Positions 48,310 to 57,624 of a stretch of 64,000 bases of DNA are shown here, one piece after another. Position 1 is the stretch's first letter. Every line of letters begins with the position of its first letter. Location: positions 39,643 to 103,642 of IMG/VR virus record IMGVR_UViG_3300047368_000327, one strand, 5' to 3'. A program made the position numbers and the translations under genes. Under the pieces are notes generated by a model that worked only from the letters and a program-made list of their open reading frames with translations, was not told where the DNA came from and ran no database searches. Source of the stretch: a virus.

Positions 48310-50878
48310 TTTTTTAAATCAATTTTCTAATTATGAAGGCTCGGCTCCTCCTGGCGTTCGCCTACCAGAAATCAAGATAACTAAAGCCAACTACAAAAGC
48401 TTAAAACTTGATGAAAATACATCTAATTTTGATTTTCTTAGAGAGCTTTGCTTACAAGGAGTTAAAGAAAAAGGAATAGACAAACTATCTAATAAAAAAG
48501 AATACTACAATAGAGTAAAAGAAGAATTAAAAATTTTAAAAGAGTTAGGTTTTATAGATTATATATTATTAAATTGGGACATTCTTGATTTTTGTCACAA
48601 GAGCGGTATACCTACTGGGCCCGGAAGAGGGAGTGCGGCTGGGTCTCTTGTTTTATTTTTAATTGATGTTACAAAAATTGATCCAATTAAATATGGTCTT
48701 TTCTTTGAGCGCTTTGTAAGCAAAAGCCGAGCTAAAAAGACAGAGAAAGACGGAGTAACATATCTTGACGGAAGCCTTCTTGCAGATGTAGATAATGATA
48801 TCGCCTACGAACATAGAGATAAGGTTATCGAGTACATTGAGCAGAAATATCCAGGCAGAACAGCTAAAATTCTGACTCTCAATACTTTAAGTAGCAAGCT
48901 TTGTATTAGAGAATGCGGCAAGATAGTCGGGAATTATTCCGAGATGGATATAAATGTTGTTACCGCACACATACCAAAAACATTCGGAAAAGTCTCAAGC
49001 ATAGAAGACTCTATTGAGAATAGTGATAAGTTTAAGGAATGGGCCGAGCAAAACTTGGAAATTATTTCGATTGCCAAAAAGATCGAGGGGCTTAATAAAA
49101 ACTCGGGCGTACATCCTTCTGGAATAGCAATCTCTTATGATGAATTGATTAACTTCTGTCCGGTCCAGACAGCTAACGACGGATCGCTTGTCACCGGTTA
49201 CGATATGAATTGGGTTTCTGAATTGATGGTTAAATTTGATATCTTGGGTTTAAGAACTCTAAGCGTCATATATAACACATGCAAAGAGGTGAAGCTAGAC
49301 CCAATGGACATTCCTTTAGATAAAGATGAAACTTACTACCCCTTAGCTGAACTGGAATGTCCACATGGCTTATTTCAAATAGAGGCTAGCACAAATTTCA
49401 GCGTATGCAAGAAGATTAAGCCTCGCACTCTTGAAGAACTTAGCGCTGTCATCGCTATCGCAAGGCCAGGGGCTCTTGATTTTGCCGGAGATTACTCTGA
49501 GTATGTGAGGTCTGGAGAATTTCAAAGCGTTCATGAAGTTTTTGATGAAGAGCTTAGTTATACAGGGGGCATACCATTATACCAAGAGCAGTTAATGAAG
49601 ATGGCTGTAAAAATAGGCTTCACCTTAGATGAGTCTGAACAGCTTAGACGTATAGTCGGAAAGAAAAAAGTTGATCAAATGCCTGAATGGAAGCAGAAGA
49701 TAGAAGCTAAGGTCATCGAAAATAGCTTGCCAGTAGAAGCGGGAGATGTACTGTGGAAAGTTGCAGAAGATAGTGCTAACTATTCTTTTAATAAGTCTCA
49801 CTCAATTGCATATTCAACTCTTGCGGCATGGACTATTTATTTAAAGTTCAACCATCCTCAGGAATTCTTTTTGGCCCTCTTAAAGATGACTCACTCTGAG
49901 CCTACTCCGCAGGCAGAGGTATCCAAAATAAGCCAAGAACTTTCTAGGTTTGATATAAAACTATTGCCTCCTAATCTATTGAAGTCTAAAATGGATTTCT
50001 CAATTGAAGGTAAAAATATAAGATATGGATTGAGCAGCATCAAAGGAATTAGTGACAAATCATTAGAGTCATTAAGAAAATTCAGAAATGAAGATAGTTC
50101 TACAAAATTTGATTTATTTTTGGCAGCCAAACAAGCAGGCTTAAATATCGGAGTCTTATCTGCCCTAATACAGGCCGGAGCATTAAGTGACGATCTTAGC
50201 GCTGATAGGTCAAAATTGGTTTTAGAAGCTCAATTATTCAACATACTGACAGACAGAGAGAAAAGAAACTTTATAGCTCTGTCCGAACAAGAATCTATTG
50301 ATTTATTTGATATATTCAAAAGAGTTACTGAATCTGAGTTTAAGGCTGTCGGAGATGACGGCAAACCATTAATGAAGGAATCTAGATACGGAACACTAAA
50401 GAAAAAGTATGGCCCCTACAAGGACATATACTACAAGAATAGCAAGAGTCAAGATTTCGCAAATTGGTACTTTGAGAAAACCTTATTAGGTTTTAGTTAT
50501 TCGTCTCATTTGTCTGAAGTATTCAAACATCAAACAAAAAAGCCCCAAAATTCTTTGCACTTTAAGTCGCTAAGTCCAAGGGAATCCGCCAAGTACATAT
50601 TTTCAGTATCCTTCTCTAAGAAAGAAAAGTCAAGAAACGGAAATCTTTATATAAAATTAGAGCTTGAAGATGAATTTGGGTCCGTAGACGCAATTCTATG
50701 TGACACAGCAAGAGAGAAAAAATGCACAGCTTACCTAGAAAACAATCAGGTGCCAAAAGAAGGCAGTATCATTACCTTGCATGGAGATAAAACAAATGAT
50801 GGGGACGCCATTTTTGTAAACAACATGAAAGTAGTTGACGAAATGATTTACATGAATCTGAAAGATTTAAAGGTATAG
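48302..50878 (+). CDS. dnaE: DNA polymerase III alpha, catalytic core (PHP-less)
   Basis: The 858-residue protein has the C-family palm: TGPGRGSAAGSLVLFLIDVT at about 105-124, DPIKYGLFFERFVSKSR, catalytic Asp162 and Asp164 in LLADVDNDIAYEHRDKVIEY, and the third Asp in VKFDILGLRTLSVI. HPSGIAIS and GIPLYQEQLM are fingers motifs. FNKSHSIAYSTLAAWTIYLK is the thumb-adjacent helix, and a C-terminal OB fold (GNLYIKLELEDEFGSVDAIL) ends it. The N-terminal PHP domain is encoded separately at 46.6 kb. It replicates phage DNA; no beta-clamp or clamp-loader gene is in the window. Confidence 0.92.
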   Translation: MNNFLNQFSNYEGSAPPGVRLPEIKITKANYKSLKLDENTSNFDFLRELCLQGVKEKGIDKLSNKKEYYNRVKEELKILKELGFIDYILLNWDILDFCHKSGIPTGPGRGSAAGSLVLFLIDVTKIDPIKYGLFFERFVSKSRAKKTEKDGVTYLDGSLLADVDNDIAYEHRDKVIEYIEQKYPGRTAKILTLNTLSSKLCIRECGKIVGNYSEMDINVVTAHIPKTFGKVSSIEDSIENSDKFKEWAEQNLEIISIAKKIEGLNKNSGVHPSGIAISYDELINFCPVQTANDGSLVTGYDMNWVSELMVKFDILGLRTLSVIYNTCKEVKLDPMDIPLDKDETYYPLAELECPHGLFQIEASTNFSVCKKIKPRTLEELSAVIAIARPGALDFAGDYSEYVRSGEFQSVHEVFDEELSYTGGIPLYQEQLMKMAVKIGFTLDESEQLRRIVGKKKVDQMPEWKQKIEAKVIENSLPVEAGDVLWKVAEDSANYSFNKSHSIAYSTLAAWTIYLKFNHPQEFFLALLKMTHSEPTPQAEVSKISQELSRFDIKLLPPNLLKSKMDFSIEGKNIRYGLSSIKGISDKSLESLRKFRNEDSSTKFDLFLAAKQAGLNIGVLSALIQAGALSDDLSADRSKLVLEAQLFNILTDREKRNFIALSEQESIDLFDIFKRVTESEFKAVGDDGKPLMKESRYGTLKKKYGPYKDIYYKNSKSQDFANWYFEKTLLGFSYSSHLSEVFKHQTKKPQNSLHFKSLSPRESAKYIFSVSFSKKEKSRNGNLYIKLELEDEFGSVDAILCDTAREKKCTAYLENNQVPKEGSIITLHGDKTNDGDAIFVNNMKVVDEMIYMNLKDLKV

Positions 50879-50887
50879 GTGTAATAA
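50879..50887 (+). promoter_or_regulatory. GTG-TAWWWW-type phage promoter (GTGTAATAA)
   Basis: GTG at 50879-50881 is joined to TAATAA at 50882-50887. The first ATG (50889) is only 1 nt away, the second (50895) 7 nt. By the spacing of the other sites the second is the more likely start. Confidence 0.5.
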
Positions 50888-50894
50888 AATGAGT

Positions 50895-53303
50895 ATGGAA
50901 ACATCACCGAACTTTACGCCTAAGTGCCAACAGATTATATCTGATTCTAAATTACTAGCGGAAGCGTGGAACCATGAAGAAGTTACCTGTGGACACTTAT
51001 TGGTATCAATCTTGTCCTCAGAGGCTAGTTTTATAAACGACTTAATAAGGGGGTTTAATCTAAAAATTGATTCATTTATCAAGTTCACTGAAGATTTCTA
51101 TTTTTTAGAAGAGAGGCCAGAGTATACAGCGGAGCCTTTTTATGGAGACGACTTAAAAGATTTATTGGTTCAATCTCATCAGTTTGCTAAAAAACTAGAC
51201 AATAATTACGTCGGAGTTGAGCATTTGTTTTTCTCCTTCCTTAACGATACACATGGAGTGTGCCATCACTTTTTAAATTCCCACAAGGTTTCTCCATCTA
51301 AAATGCTTGAAGCTTTTTTATTGCTTCTTCAAGACCAGCAGGTCTTCTCGACCTCTAACAGTCAGCTGCCGGGAGAAAAGCAGAAAGAACAGGGTCAACC
51401 ACAGAGGCAATCGCAGGCAGACTCTAACAGCATGCTTGAATCTTTTTGTGTCAACTTAAACGAAGTCAATCAAAAAGGCTTGATGGGCAAAGTCATAGGA
51501 AAAGATTTTGAAATAGAACGTATTTGTGAAATTTTGGGGCGAAAAATTAAAAACAACCCACTGCTAATTGGCGATCCAGGAGTAGGAAAGACTGCGGTGG
51601 TAGAGGGTTTAGTTCAGAGAATAGGCGAAAACAGAGTACCTCCATTTTTATTCGGAAAGAAAATCTACTCAGTTGATTTGGCGTCCATGATTGCTGGAAC
51701 AAAATATAGAGGGCAATTCGAGCAAAGAATAAAAGCCTTAATAAATGAGTGCGCAGAGATTAAAAATGTAATTTTATTTATCGACGAAGCTCATACGGTT
51801 GTTGGCGCTGGAAGCGCAGAAGGCACTATGGATGCCGCAAACATATTAAAACCTGCGTTAGCAAGAGGAGAGCTTACAGTTATAGGTGCAACTACTTTTC
51901 CGGAGTATAAAAAGAATATAGAAAAAGACATTGCCCTAGTTAGAAGGTTTGAAAATGTTATGGTTGATGAGCCTTCGCCCGAAGAGACCTTCAAAATATT
52001 GAAAGGAATCAAGCCTGCCTACGAAAAGTTTCACGGAGTGTCTTACCCAAACCCTATATTAAAGAAGATAGTTTCTCTATGCGAAGATTATCTTCCTGGC
52101 AGAAAGTTCCCTGATAAAGCTATTGACATGCTTGACGAGTGTGGGGCAAAATTAAAAATAAAAAACTCCATGCCGTCTAAAGAAATGATGGATCTTGAGT
52201 CTCGAATTTACGACTTAAGCCCCCAAAAGGTAGGTTCAAAAATTGAAAACGAAATGGTCGATTCATATTGTGAACTAAGTGAAGAATGGCAGAACTCAGC
52301 AAGAAAAAATGTCAGCGAAAACGATCTTTTAGAATGCCTCTCTTCTAAAACGAAAGTTCCTAAAGAAAATTTCGAGCATTCAAAGGATGATAAACTATCA
52401 AATTTAGGTAGAAAATTAAACAGAGAGGTGGTCAATCAAAAAGATGCAATTTCAAGCATACATAAATCAATACTTAGATTTAAATTAGGGCTAAAAGATT
52501 TAAATAAACCAATTGGCTCTTTCTTATGCTTAGGGGCTAGCGGGGTAGGCAAGACTTGGACTGCTAAGATGATTGCCAAACACTATTTTGGCTGTGAAAA
52601 AAACATTATACGTTTTGACATGTCTGAATATTCCGACAAAGTTTCCTCGTCTAAGCTTACTGGCGCTTCTCCCGGATATGTTGGTTACGAAGAGGGAGGG
52701 GTTTTAGTTGAAGCTATAAAAAAGAAACCTCATTGCGTATTATTATTTGATGAAATCGAAAAATCTCACTCAGAGGTACAACAGTTGTTGCTTCAGATTC
52801 TAGAAGAAGGAGAGATTGAAGACAATGTCGGTACTAAAGTTTATTTTAAAGACACTATTATTATACTTACTAGTAATATTGGCTCTGAATTAACCACAAA
52901 AAGCTCTCTGGGATTCTCCCCTATGCCAGTATCAAACGATGAAAAAATCTACGATACTGCAAAAAAGATACTAAGCCCAGAATTAGTTAACAGATTAGAC
53001 TCAGTAATAGTATTTAATCATTTAAAACAAGAACACTTATATAAAATATTTAAATCAGAAATAAGAAAATTATCTTCTAAATTAAAAAAACAAAATATAC
53101 TATTAAATATATCAGAAGAGGCTGGCAAGTCTATCTGCGAGCAGGCTGCTGAAGAAAAGATGGGCGCAAGACCATTAAAAAGATTAATAAAATCACAAAT
53201 AGAGGATCCAGTAGTAGAATATTACTTTAAAAATCAATCCAAAAAACAAATAAAATTTAATCTATTCCTACAGGCAGACACAATAAAATATAATATAGAT
53301 TAA
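50895..53303 (+). CDS. ClpA/ClpC-type AAA+ unfoldase with ClpP-docking loop
   Basis: The protein has an N-terminal Clp-N double repeat ([23 protein letters not shown]), a first AAA+ module ([34 protein letters not shown]) and a second one ([45 protein letters not shown]). Leu-Gly-Phe (DNA 52908-52916) in KSSLGFSP falls where ClpA has IGL and ClpC LGF to dock on ClpP. There is no long coiled-coil middle domain as in ClpB. No clpP lies in the window, so it could engage the host peptidase. I chose 50895; an ATG at 50889 adds two residues. 802 aa. Confidence 0.9.
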   Translation: METSPNFTPKCQQIISDSKLLAEAWNHEEVTCGHLLVSILSSEASFINDLIRGFNLKIDSFIKFTEDFYFLEERPEYTAEPFYGDDLKDLLVQSHQFAKKLDNNYVGVEHLFFSFLNDTHGVCHHFLNSHKVSPSKMLEAFLLLLQDQQVFSTSNSQLPGEKQKEQGQPQRQSQADSNSMLESFCVNLNEVNQKGLMGKVIGKDFEIERICEILGRKIKNNPLLIGDPGVGKTAVVEGLVQRIGENRVPPFLFGKKIYSVDLASMIAGTKYRGQFEQRIKALINECAEIKNVILFIDEAHTVVGAGSAEGTMDAANILKPALARGELTVIGATTFPEYKKNIEKDIALVRRFENVMVDEPSPEETFKILKGIKPAYEKFHGVSYPNPILKKIVSLCEDYLPGRKFPDKAIDMLDECGAKLKIKNSMPSKEMMDLESRIYDLSPQKVGSKIENEMVDSYCELSEEWQNSARKNVSENDLLECLSSKTKVPKENFEHSKDDKLSNLGRKLNREVVNQKDAISSIHKSILRFKLGLKDLNKPIGSFLCLGASGVGKTWTAKMIAKHYFGCEKNIIRFDMSEYSDKVSSSKLTGASPGYVGYEEGGVLVEAIKKKPHCVLLFDEIEKSHSEVQQLLLQILEEGEIEDNVGTKVYFKDTIIILTSNIGSELTTKSSLGFSPMPVSNDEKIYDTAKKILSPELVNRLDSVIVFNHLKQEHLYKIFKSEIRKLSSKLKKQNILLNISEEAGKSICEQAAEEKMGARPLKRLIKSQIEDPVVEYYFKNQSKKQIKFNLFLQADTIKYNID

Positions 53304-53330
53304 TTAAAAATAAATCTCTGGATTAAACAT

Positions 53331-53339
53331 GTGTATATT
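53331..53339 (+). promoter_or_regulatory. GTG-TAWWWW-type phage promoter (GTGTATATT)
   Basis: GTG at 53331-53333 is joined to TATATT at 53334-53339; the ATG at 53348 follows after 8 nt. It would drive the fibre gene block. Confidence 0.5.
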
Positions 53340-53347
53340 TATATACC

Positions 53348-54853
53348 ATGCCAGACAAAAAAATTTCCGAGTTCAACACTTTCACAGGGGCCACCGGTGA
53401 AGATGTTTTCTTTGTTGTTGCTAGCGGCGAAACAGAAAATTCTAGCGCAAAAAATTACAAAATACCATACGTAGACTTAAAATCTGATCTGGGTTTAGAT
53501 GCTGGAGGGGGAGGCAGTGTTATTGGCGGAGATCAAGATAATATTAATTTTGGAGGAACTCAATCGGGAGACGTTCGTAATATAAACTTCCAACAAGGAG
53601 GTGAGAACGTGATGGTTATCGATCAAGGTGGCGATGTTAATTTAAAAAATGACCTTTATGTTTCTGGGGATGTCAGCGGTAATTCAGGATATTTTGAGAA
53701 CATCAATATATCGGATGGATTAACTGTTTCGGGCGGTATAAGCGGAGACTATATCAGCGGTAAGACTGGAGTTTTTACTGATGTATTATTATCTACAACT
53801 GGCTACTTCCAAGAAGTTATTGTATCAGGTGATACTCGCATTTCTGGCGACCTTCATGTAAAAGGCACAACTTATGTCCATGAAGTAGTTGACACTACTG
53901 TTTCGGGAACAGTGAGTGGTTATACTGGGATCTTTAACACTTCTAGCGGCAAAACCGGATCGTTTACTGAATCTTTATTGATTAGCGGCGAGCCAGTCTT
54001 AACTGGATTTGAGATTCCAGGAGGTGGAGCCGTTATAGGTGGAGATGTAAACAACATCGACTTCGGAGGAACAGACCCTAACGATTTTCGTAATATAAAT
54101 TTTCAACAGGGTGGCGAGAACGTCATGGTTATTGACCAAGACGGTGATGTCAATATACAAAACGACCTTCATGTTTCAGGAAATATTAGCGGCGATATTA
54201 TTAGCGGAAAGACTGGTGTATTCACTGAAACTTTATTGTCGGAGAATACTTTAGGCAACAATGCCTCATTTACGACTTCTTTACTTATTAGCGGAAAGCC
54301 AGTCTCAACAGGTGCAGGGGGCACAGTAGGAGGCCTTCCTGTTGTTGGTGGAGACCAAGACAACATTGACTTCGGGGGAACTGAGCCTGGAGATGATCGC
54401 CCAATTAATTTTCAACAGGGTGGTGAGAACGTGATGGTTATTGACCAAGGCGGTGATGTCAATATACAAAACGATTTGCATGTTACCGGAAACATTAGTG
54501 GAGGCATCATTAGCGGTAAAACCGGAGTTTTCACGGATAGCCTTTCGGTTAGCGGGGTTAGTGTATTAACCGGAAACCAGCAAGCATCAATTCAATGGCT
54601 TGAAGATATAGGGGGTGGTTATTTAACGGTCAAGGAAAGTTCTGTTGATGGAATCAATTTTATTAACACCAAATGGATTGATAGCGCTCAATCTAACGGA
54701 GATATTTACTACGACGACGGGCAAGTCGGAATAGGTACAAATGACCCTCAATTTGACATAGACGTAAATGGCTCAGCAAACATATCTGACGTTCTTTATA
54801 TTGGTGGAGTGCGTATATCGGGCAATCAAGATGGGGATTTAGTGTTCGGCTGA
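53348..54853 (+). CDS. Tail-fibre-like virion protein A, repeat-rich
   Basis: MPDKKISEFNTFTGATGEDV is an N-terminal block typical of phage fibre and tail proteins, paralogous to that of the next gene. The rest (501 residues in total) repeats 'GGDQDNIDFGGT ... RNINFQQGGENVMVIDQGGD' and 'SGNISG..ISGKTGVFT' units that suggest triple beta-helix fibre. The C-terminal IGTNDPQFDIDVNGSANISD is the same kind of unit. Its centre (53841-54388) is nearly identical to part of the third fibre gene. No C-terminal chaperone domain. Confidence 0.75.
   Translation: MPDKKISEFNTFTGATGEDVFFVVASGETENSSAKNYKIPYVDLKSDLGLDAGGGGSVIGGDQDNINFGGTQSGDVRNINFQQGGENVMVIDQGGDVNLKNDLYVSGDVSGNSGYFENINISDGLTVSGGISGDYISGKTGVFTDVLLSTTGYFQEVIVSGDTRISGDLHVKGTTYVHEVVDTTVSGTVSGYTGIFNTSSGKTGSFTESLLISGEPVLTGFEIPGGGAVIGGDVNNIDFGGTDPNDFRNINFQQGGENVMVIDQDGDVNIQNDLHVSGNISGDIISGKTGVFTETLLSENTLGNNASFTTSLLISGKPVSTGAGGTVGGLPVVGGDQDNIDFGGTEPGDDRPINFQQGGENVMVIDQGGDVNIQNDLHVTGNISGGIISGKTGVFTDSLSVSGVSVLTGNQQASIQWLEDIGGGYLTVKESSVDGINFINTKWIDSAQSNGDIYYDDGQVGIGTNDPQFDIDVNGSANISDVLYIGGVRISGNQDGDLVFG
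53841..54388 (+). repeat. Large duplication, left copy (partner 58163-58710)
   Basis: This 548-bp segment recurs at 58163-58710 (offset 4322 bp) with only a handful of substitutions and no indel. It encodes the same 180-odd residues in frame in both genes. Such identity points to a recent duplication or ongoing gene conversion. Confidence 0.9.
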
Positions 54854-54854
54854 A

Positions 54855-57623
54855 ATGGCTGAAAATAAAAAAATAACTGACTTAAATCCTTCTTTACCAA
54901 AAGACGGATATGCTTTTGTCGCCGCTACTGGGGCTGAAAATTTCAGAGTTTCTTACTCTGATTTAGCTGAAAGTAGTTCCATTGGCACCAAGAGCGGTGC
55001 CTTTTTAGAATCGCTAACTATTAGCGGGGAGACAGTTCTTACTGGCTCTGCATTTGACCCAAGATTTAATGACTTAAGCGGTCAATTAGTTTCAACTGGC
55101 AACCTTCTTCAAGTCGGGATTATTAATTTAAGTGGGGCTCTTGATGCAAGTGGCAATCTCCTTCAAGGTGAGGTTTCTAATTTAAGTGGTTCTCTTGATG
55201 CAAGTGGCTCTTTACTTCAGGGTGAGATTGAATTGATAAACACAGAGCTTGACCTCGCATCTTCTTCCTCTTTTATTTTCTTTCATGATTTAAACAATAA
55301 TACTGGTCCAACATTTAAGACTTATTACGAAACCCCTACTCAAAACATCTTCTTGTCTGGCGCCATGGTTGATAGCCTGCAAGATATTAAAGCTACAATC
55401 AGATGGGATGGGCCTGATTCTCATTATATGGGTACTGGTTATATAAATAACCAGAAGATACCCATCTCCAACGTCACAGAAATAGGAGATGGAACCAGAA
55501 GATTTGAGGGCTATCTAGATAATTTAGATTTACAAGGCCAAACAGTTTTGACTGGTTCTGCAAATGGGGTTACTGGAAAAATCCCTATCATTGACTTGGG
55601 TGCCGGTCCAATTGCATCTAACATTACTATTGATCAAATTTCCAACTCAACCCCTAAGGTTGGAGAGCAACAAGGAACAACTGCATTGAAAGCTGGAGAT
55701 CAGGTTAACGTTTTTGTTACTTATGATTTCTCAACTTATCTAGACGAACTTCAACATCCAGACACTATCGAAGTAAAAGACGAAGACCTTGCTAACCATA
55801 TAGATTTCGCTTCTTATAATCTTGTCGACAATGGAAACGGCACTCGGACTGCAACCATTCCTGTTACTGTTTCAAACAGAGATGGTGATTTAGGTATAAA
55901 AGTTAGGGCAATTAATAATCTTGGCTCTACTGGAGAGTTTCAATCTTCAACAGATTTTCCTGGGGCTGATGATTCTCGACTACTTGACCAACTTTACCCA
56001 ACAATTACAGCTTCTGGCCCGACTTCCTACAATGGGCGCAGCGATGGCCTAAGAGAAGGTGAATCTACCACCTTTACAAATTCTATTGCTAACTGGGACC
56101 CTGCAAACGATACTATTCTTTATACAGCCTTAACAGTTAATAATTCTAATGTTTCAATCTCCAATCCTAATTCTTTTGGAGACCCAAAAAATGTTAGTTA
56201 TATAGATGGGGTTTTTTCTAACGCTGCAAATGTAAATATTTCGACCCTTAGGGTTGCAAACGGAGCTACGGATTCTGAAGATGTTACTGTTAAGGTCGCC
56301 AACGGCCCAGAAATAACATCTCTCACCATATCCAATCAAGCTAAAAGCGCTGTAGCGCCTAATATTATTGGTGCATCCGAAATCAAAGGAGGAGATGTAA
56401 TCGAAGTTGTCGCAAATATAGATACTCAAGGAGAGCCTCCAAACTCAATACAAATAAGGGTATTCAATGAGGGAATTTCTAACGGCGTTTCTTTTAGTTC
56501 CTACTCTTCAAGTCTAGTAGCAGGAGATTTACACGAATATACTATACCTGTTACTGTAACTTCAAGTGTTAGTCGAAATGGCTCCCAGTCTATAAAAATA
56601 GAGGCTCGAAATCAGTACGGAACTTTAAGTGATAATAAAATTTCTTCTAACCAAATTACTGTTAACCAGACAACCCCAACTGTCTCAATAAATTCAGTTA
56701 CTTACCCTGGTATACAGCAAGCCATAAAGTCATCAGATGCAGCTTCTGTTTTAAATTCGGTTACAGGCGAAGATTCTGTATTATATGAATCTCCCTCTGT
56801 TGGGGGTAATACACAGCTTGACGTTTCCAATCCAAATATTAATGAATCTTCCAAGATTGTAAACTATCAAGCTGGCAGTTATAATATCACCAACGATAAC
56901 TTTAAAATTACTGCCACGAAAACTAGCAATGGGGCAGTCACAGTTGCTGAAACGATAGTCAAGATTGCCAATAACGCACTACAGCTCAGCATTACAAGTC
57001 TTGCTTCACCGCTAGAAAGCTCCCCAAATGGAATTTCTGATAATTTTAACTTAAATAGTGATCAAAAATTTCTTTCAATCCCGACTTTATCTACTGACCC
57101 CTCCCAGTCTCCAGCCTCACAACTAACCTCGTCAAACAGCGGCACAGACGAGCAGTCAAATAAATACACCATAAACGTTAAAGATGTTGATCAAAAAGGT
57201 ACTTTTAATTGGTCTGTAAGTGCGCAAAATTTAGCAGGCATAACAACAACTAGTATTTCAACTAACCCAAGCTATACCTTAGAGGGGTTCTCTTCTAGAA
57301 CTGTTGCATCAAACCCGTCTACCGCCCTAGGTCGAGGGCTTTTTCCTGTCGGTACAACTATCTCAGATCCAAATAATGTTGTCTTTGAGAATATTGCGGA
57401 GGGTGGAAGCGGACCTAATGGAGGAACTATTTATAGCTATAAGTCTTTTCCTGCTGGAACTCAGCTCGTAGATAGCATGGATTTTAATAATCAATTTACT
57501 GTTTGTGATTCGGCAGGGATTACTTCTGTTAATGGAGATTTCTGCTATAATCTCGACAAAGGAATTAGAGATGGAAATTCCTCTACGCAATTTCCAGCGC
57601 AAGCTGATATAAAGGAAGAATAA
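54855..57623 (+). CDS. Fibre or adhesin-like virion protein B, 922 aa
   Basis: The N-terminus (MAENKKITDLNPSLPKDGYA) matches the fibre-protein start of its neighbour. Repeats 'LSGALDASGNLLQGE' follow at about 95-130, then three or so Ig/cadherin-like beta-sandwich units spanning about 255-800, recognisable from recurring blocks such as LKAGDQVNVFVTYDF and IKGGDVIEVVANID, each before 'TATIPVTVSN'- or 'YTIPVTVTS'-like strands. The end holds GAGTQ-type PAGTQLVDSMDFNNQ. It is probably an elongated adhesion protein. Cys-poor; no signal peptide. Confidence 0.7.
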   Translation: MAENKKITDLNPSLPKDGYAFVAATGAENFRVSYSDLAESSSIGTKSGAFLESLTISGETVLTGSAFDPRFNDLSGQLVSTGNLLQVGIINLSGALDASGNLLQGEVSNLSGSLDASGSLLQGEIELINTELDLASSSSFIFFHDLNNNTGPTFKTYYETPTQNIFLSGAMVDSLQDIKATIRWDGPDSHYMGTGYINNQKIPISNVTEIGDGTRRFEGYLDNLDLQGQTVLTGSANGVTGKIPIIDLGAGPIASNITIDQISNSTPKVGEQQGTTALKAGDQVNVFVTYDFSTYLDELQHPDTIEVKDEDLANHIDFASYNLVDNGNGTRTATIPVTVSNRDGDLGIKVRAINNLGSTGEFQSSTDFPGADDSRLLDQLYPTITASGPTSYNGRSDGLREGESTTFTNSIANWDPANDTILYTALTVNNSNVSISNPNSFGDPKNVSYIDGVFSNAANVNISTLRVANGATDSEDVTVKVANGPEITSLTISNQAKSAVAPNIIGASEIKGGDVIEVVANIDTQGEPPNSIQIRVFNEGISNGVSFSSYSSSLVAGDLHEYTIPVTVTSSVSRNGSQSIKIEARNQYGTLSDNKISSNQITVNQTTPTVSINSVTYPGIQQAIKSSDAASVLNSVTGEDSVLYESPSVGGNTQLDVSNPNINESSKIVNYQAGSYNITNDNFKITATKTSNGAVTVAETIVKIANNALQLSITSLASPLESSPNGISDNFNLNSDQKFLSIPTLSTDPSQSPASQLTSSNSGTDEQSNKYTINVKDVDQKGTFNWSVSAQNLAGITTTSISTNPSYTLEGFSSRTVASNPSTALGRGLFPVGTTISDPNNVVFENIAEGGSGPNGGTIYSYKSFPAGTQLVDSMDFNNQFTVCDSAGITSVNGDFCYNLDKGIRDGNSSTQFPAQADIKEE

Positions 57624-57624
57624 A

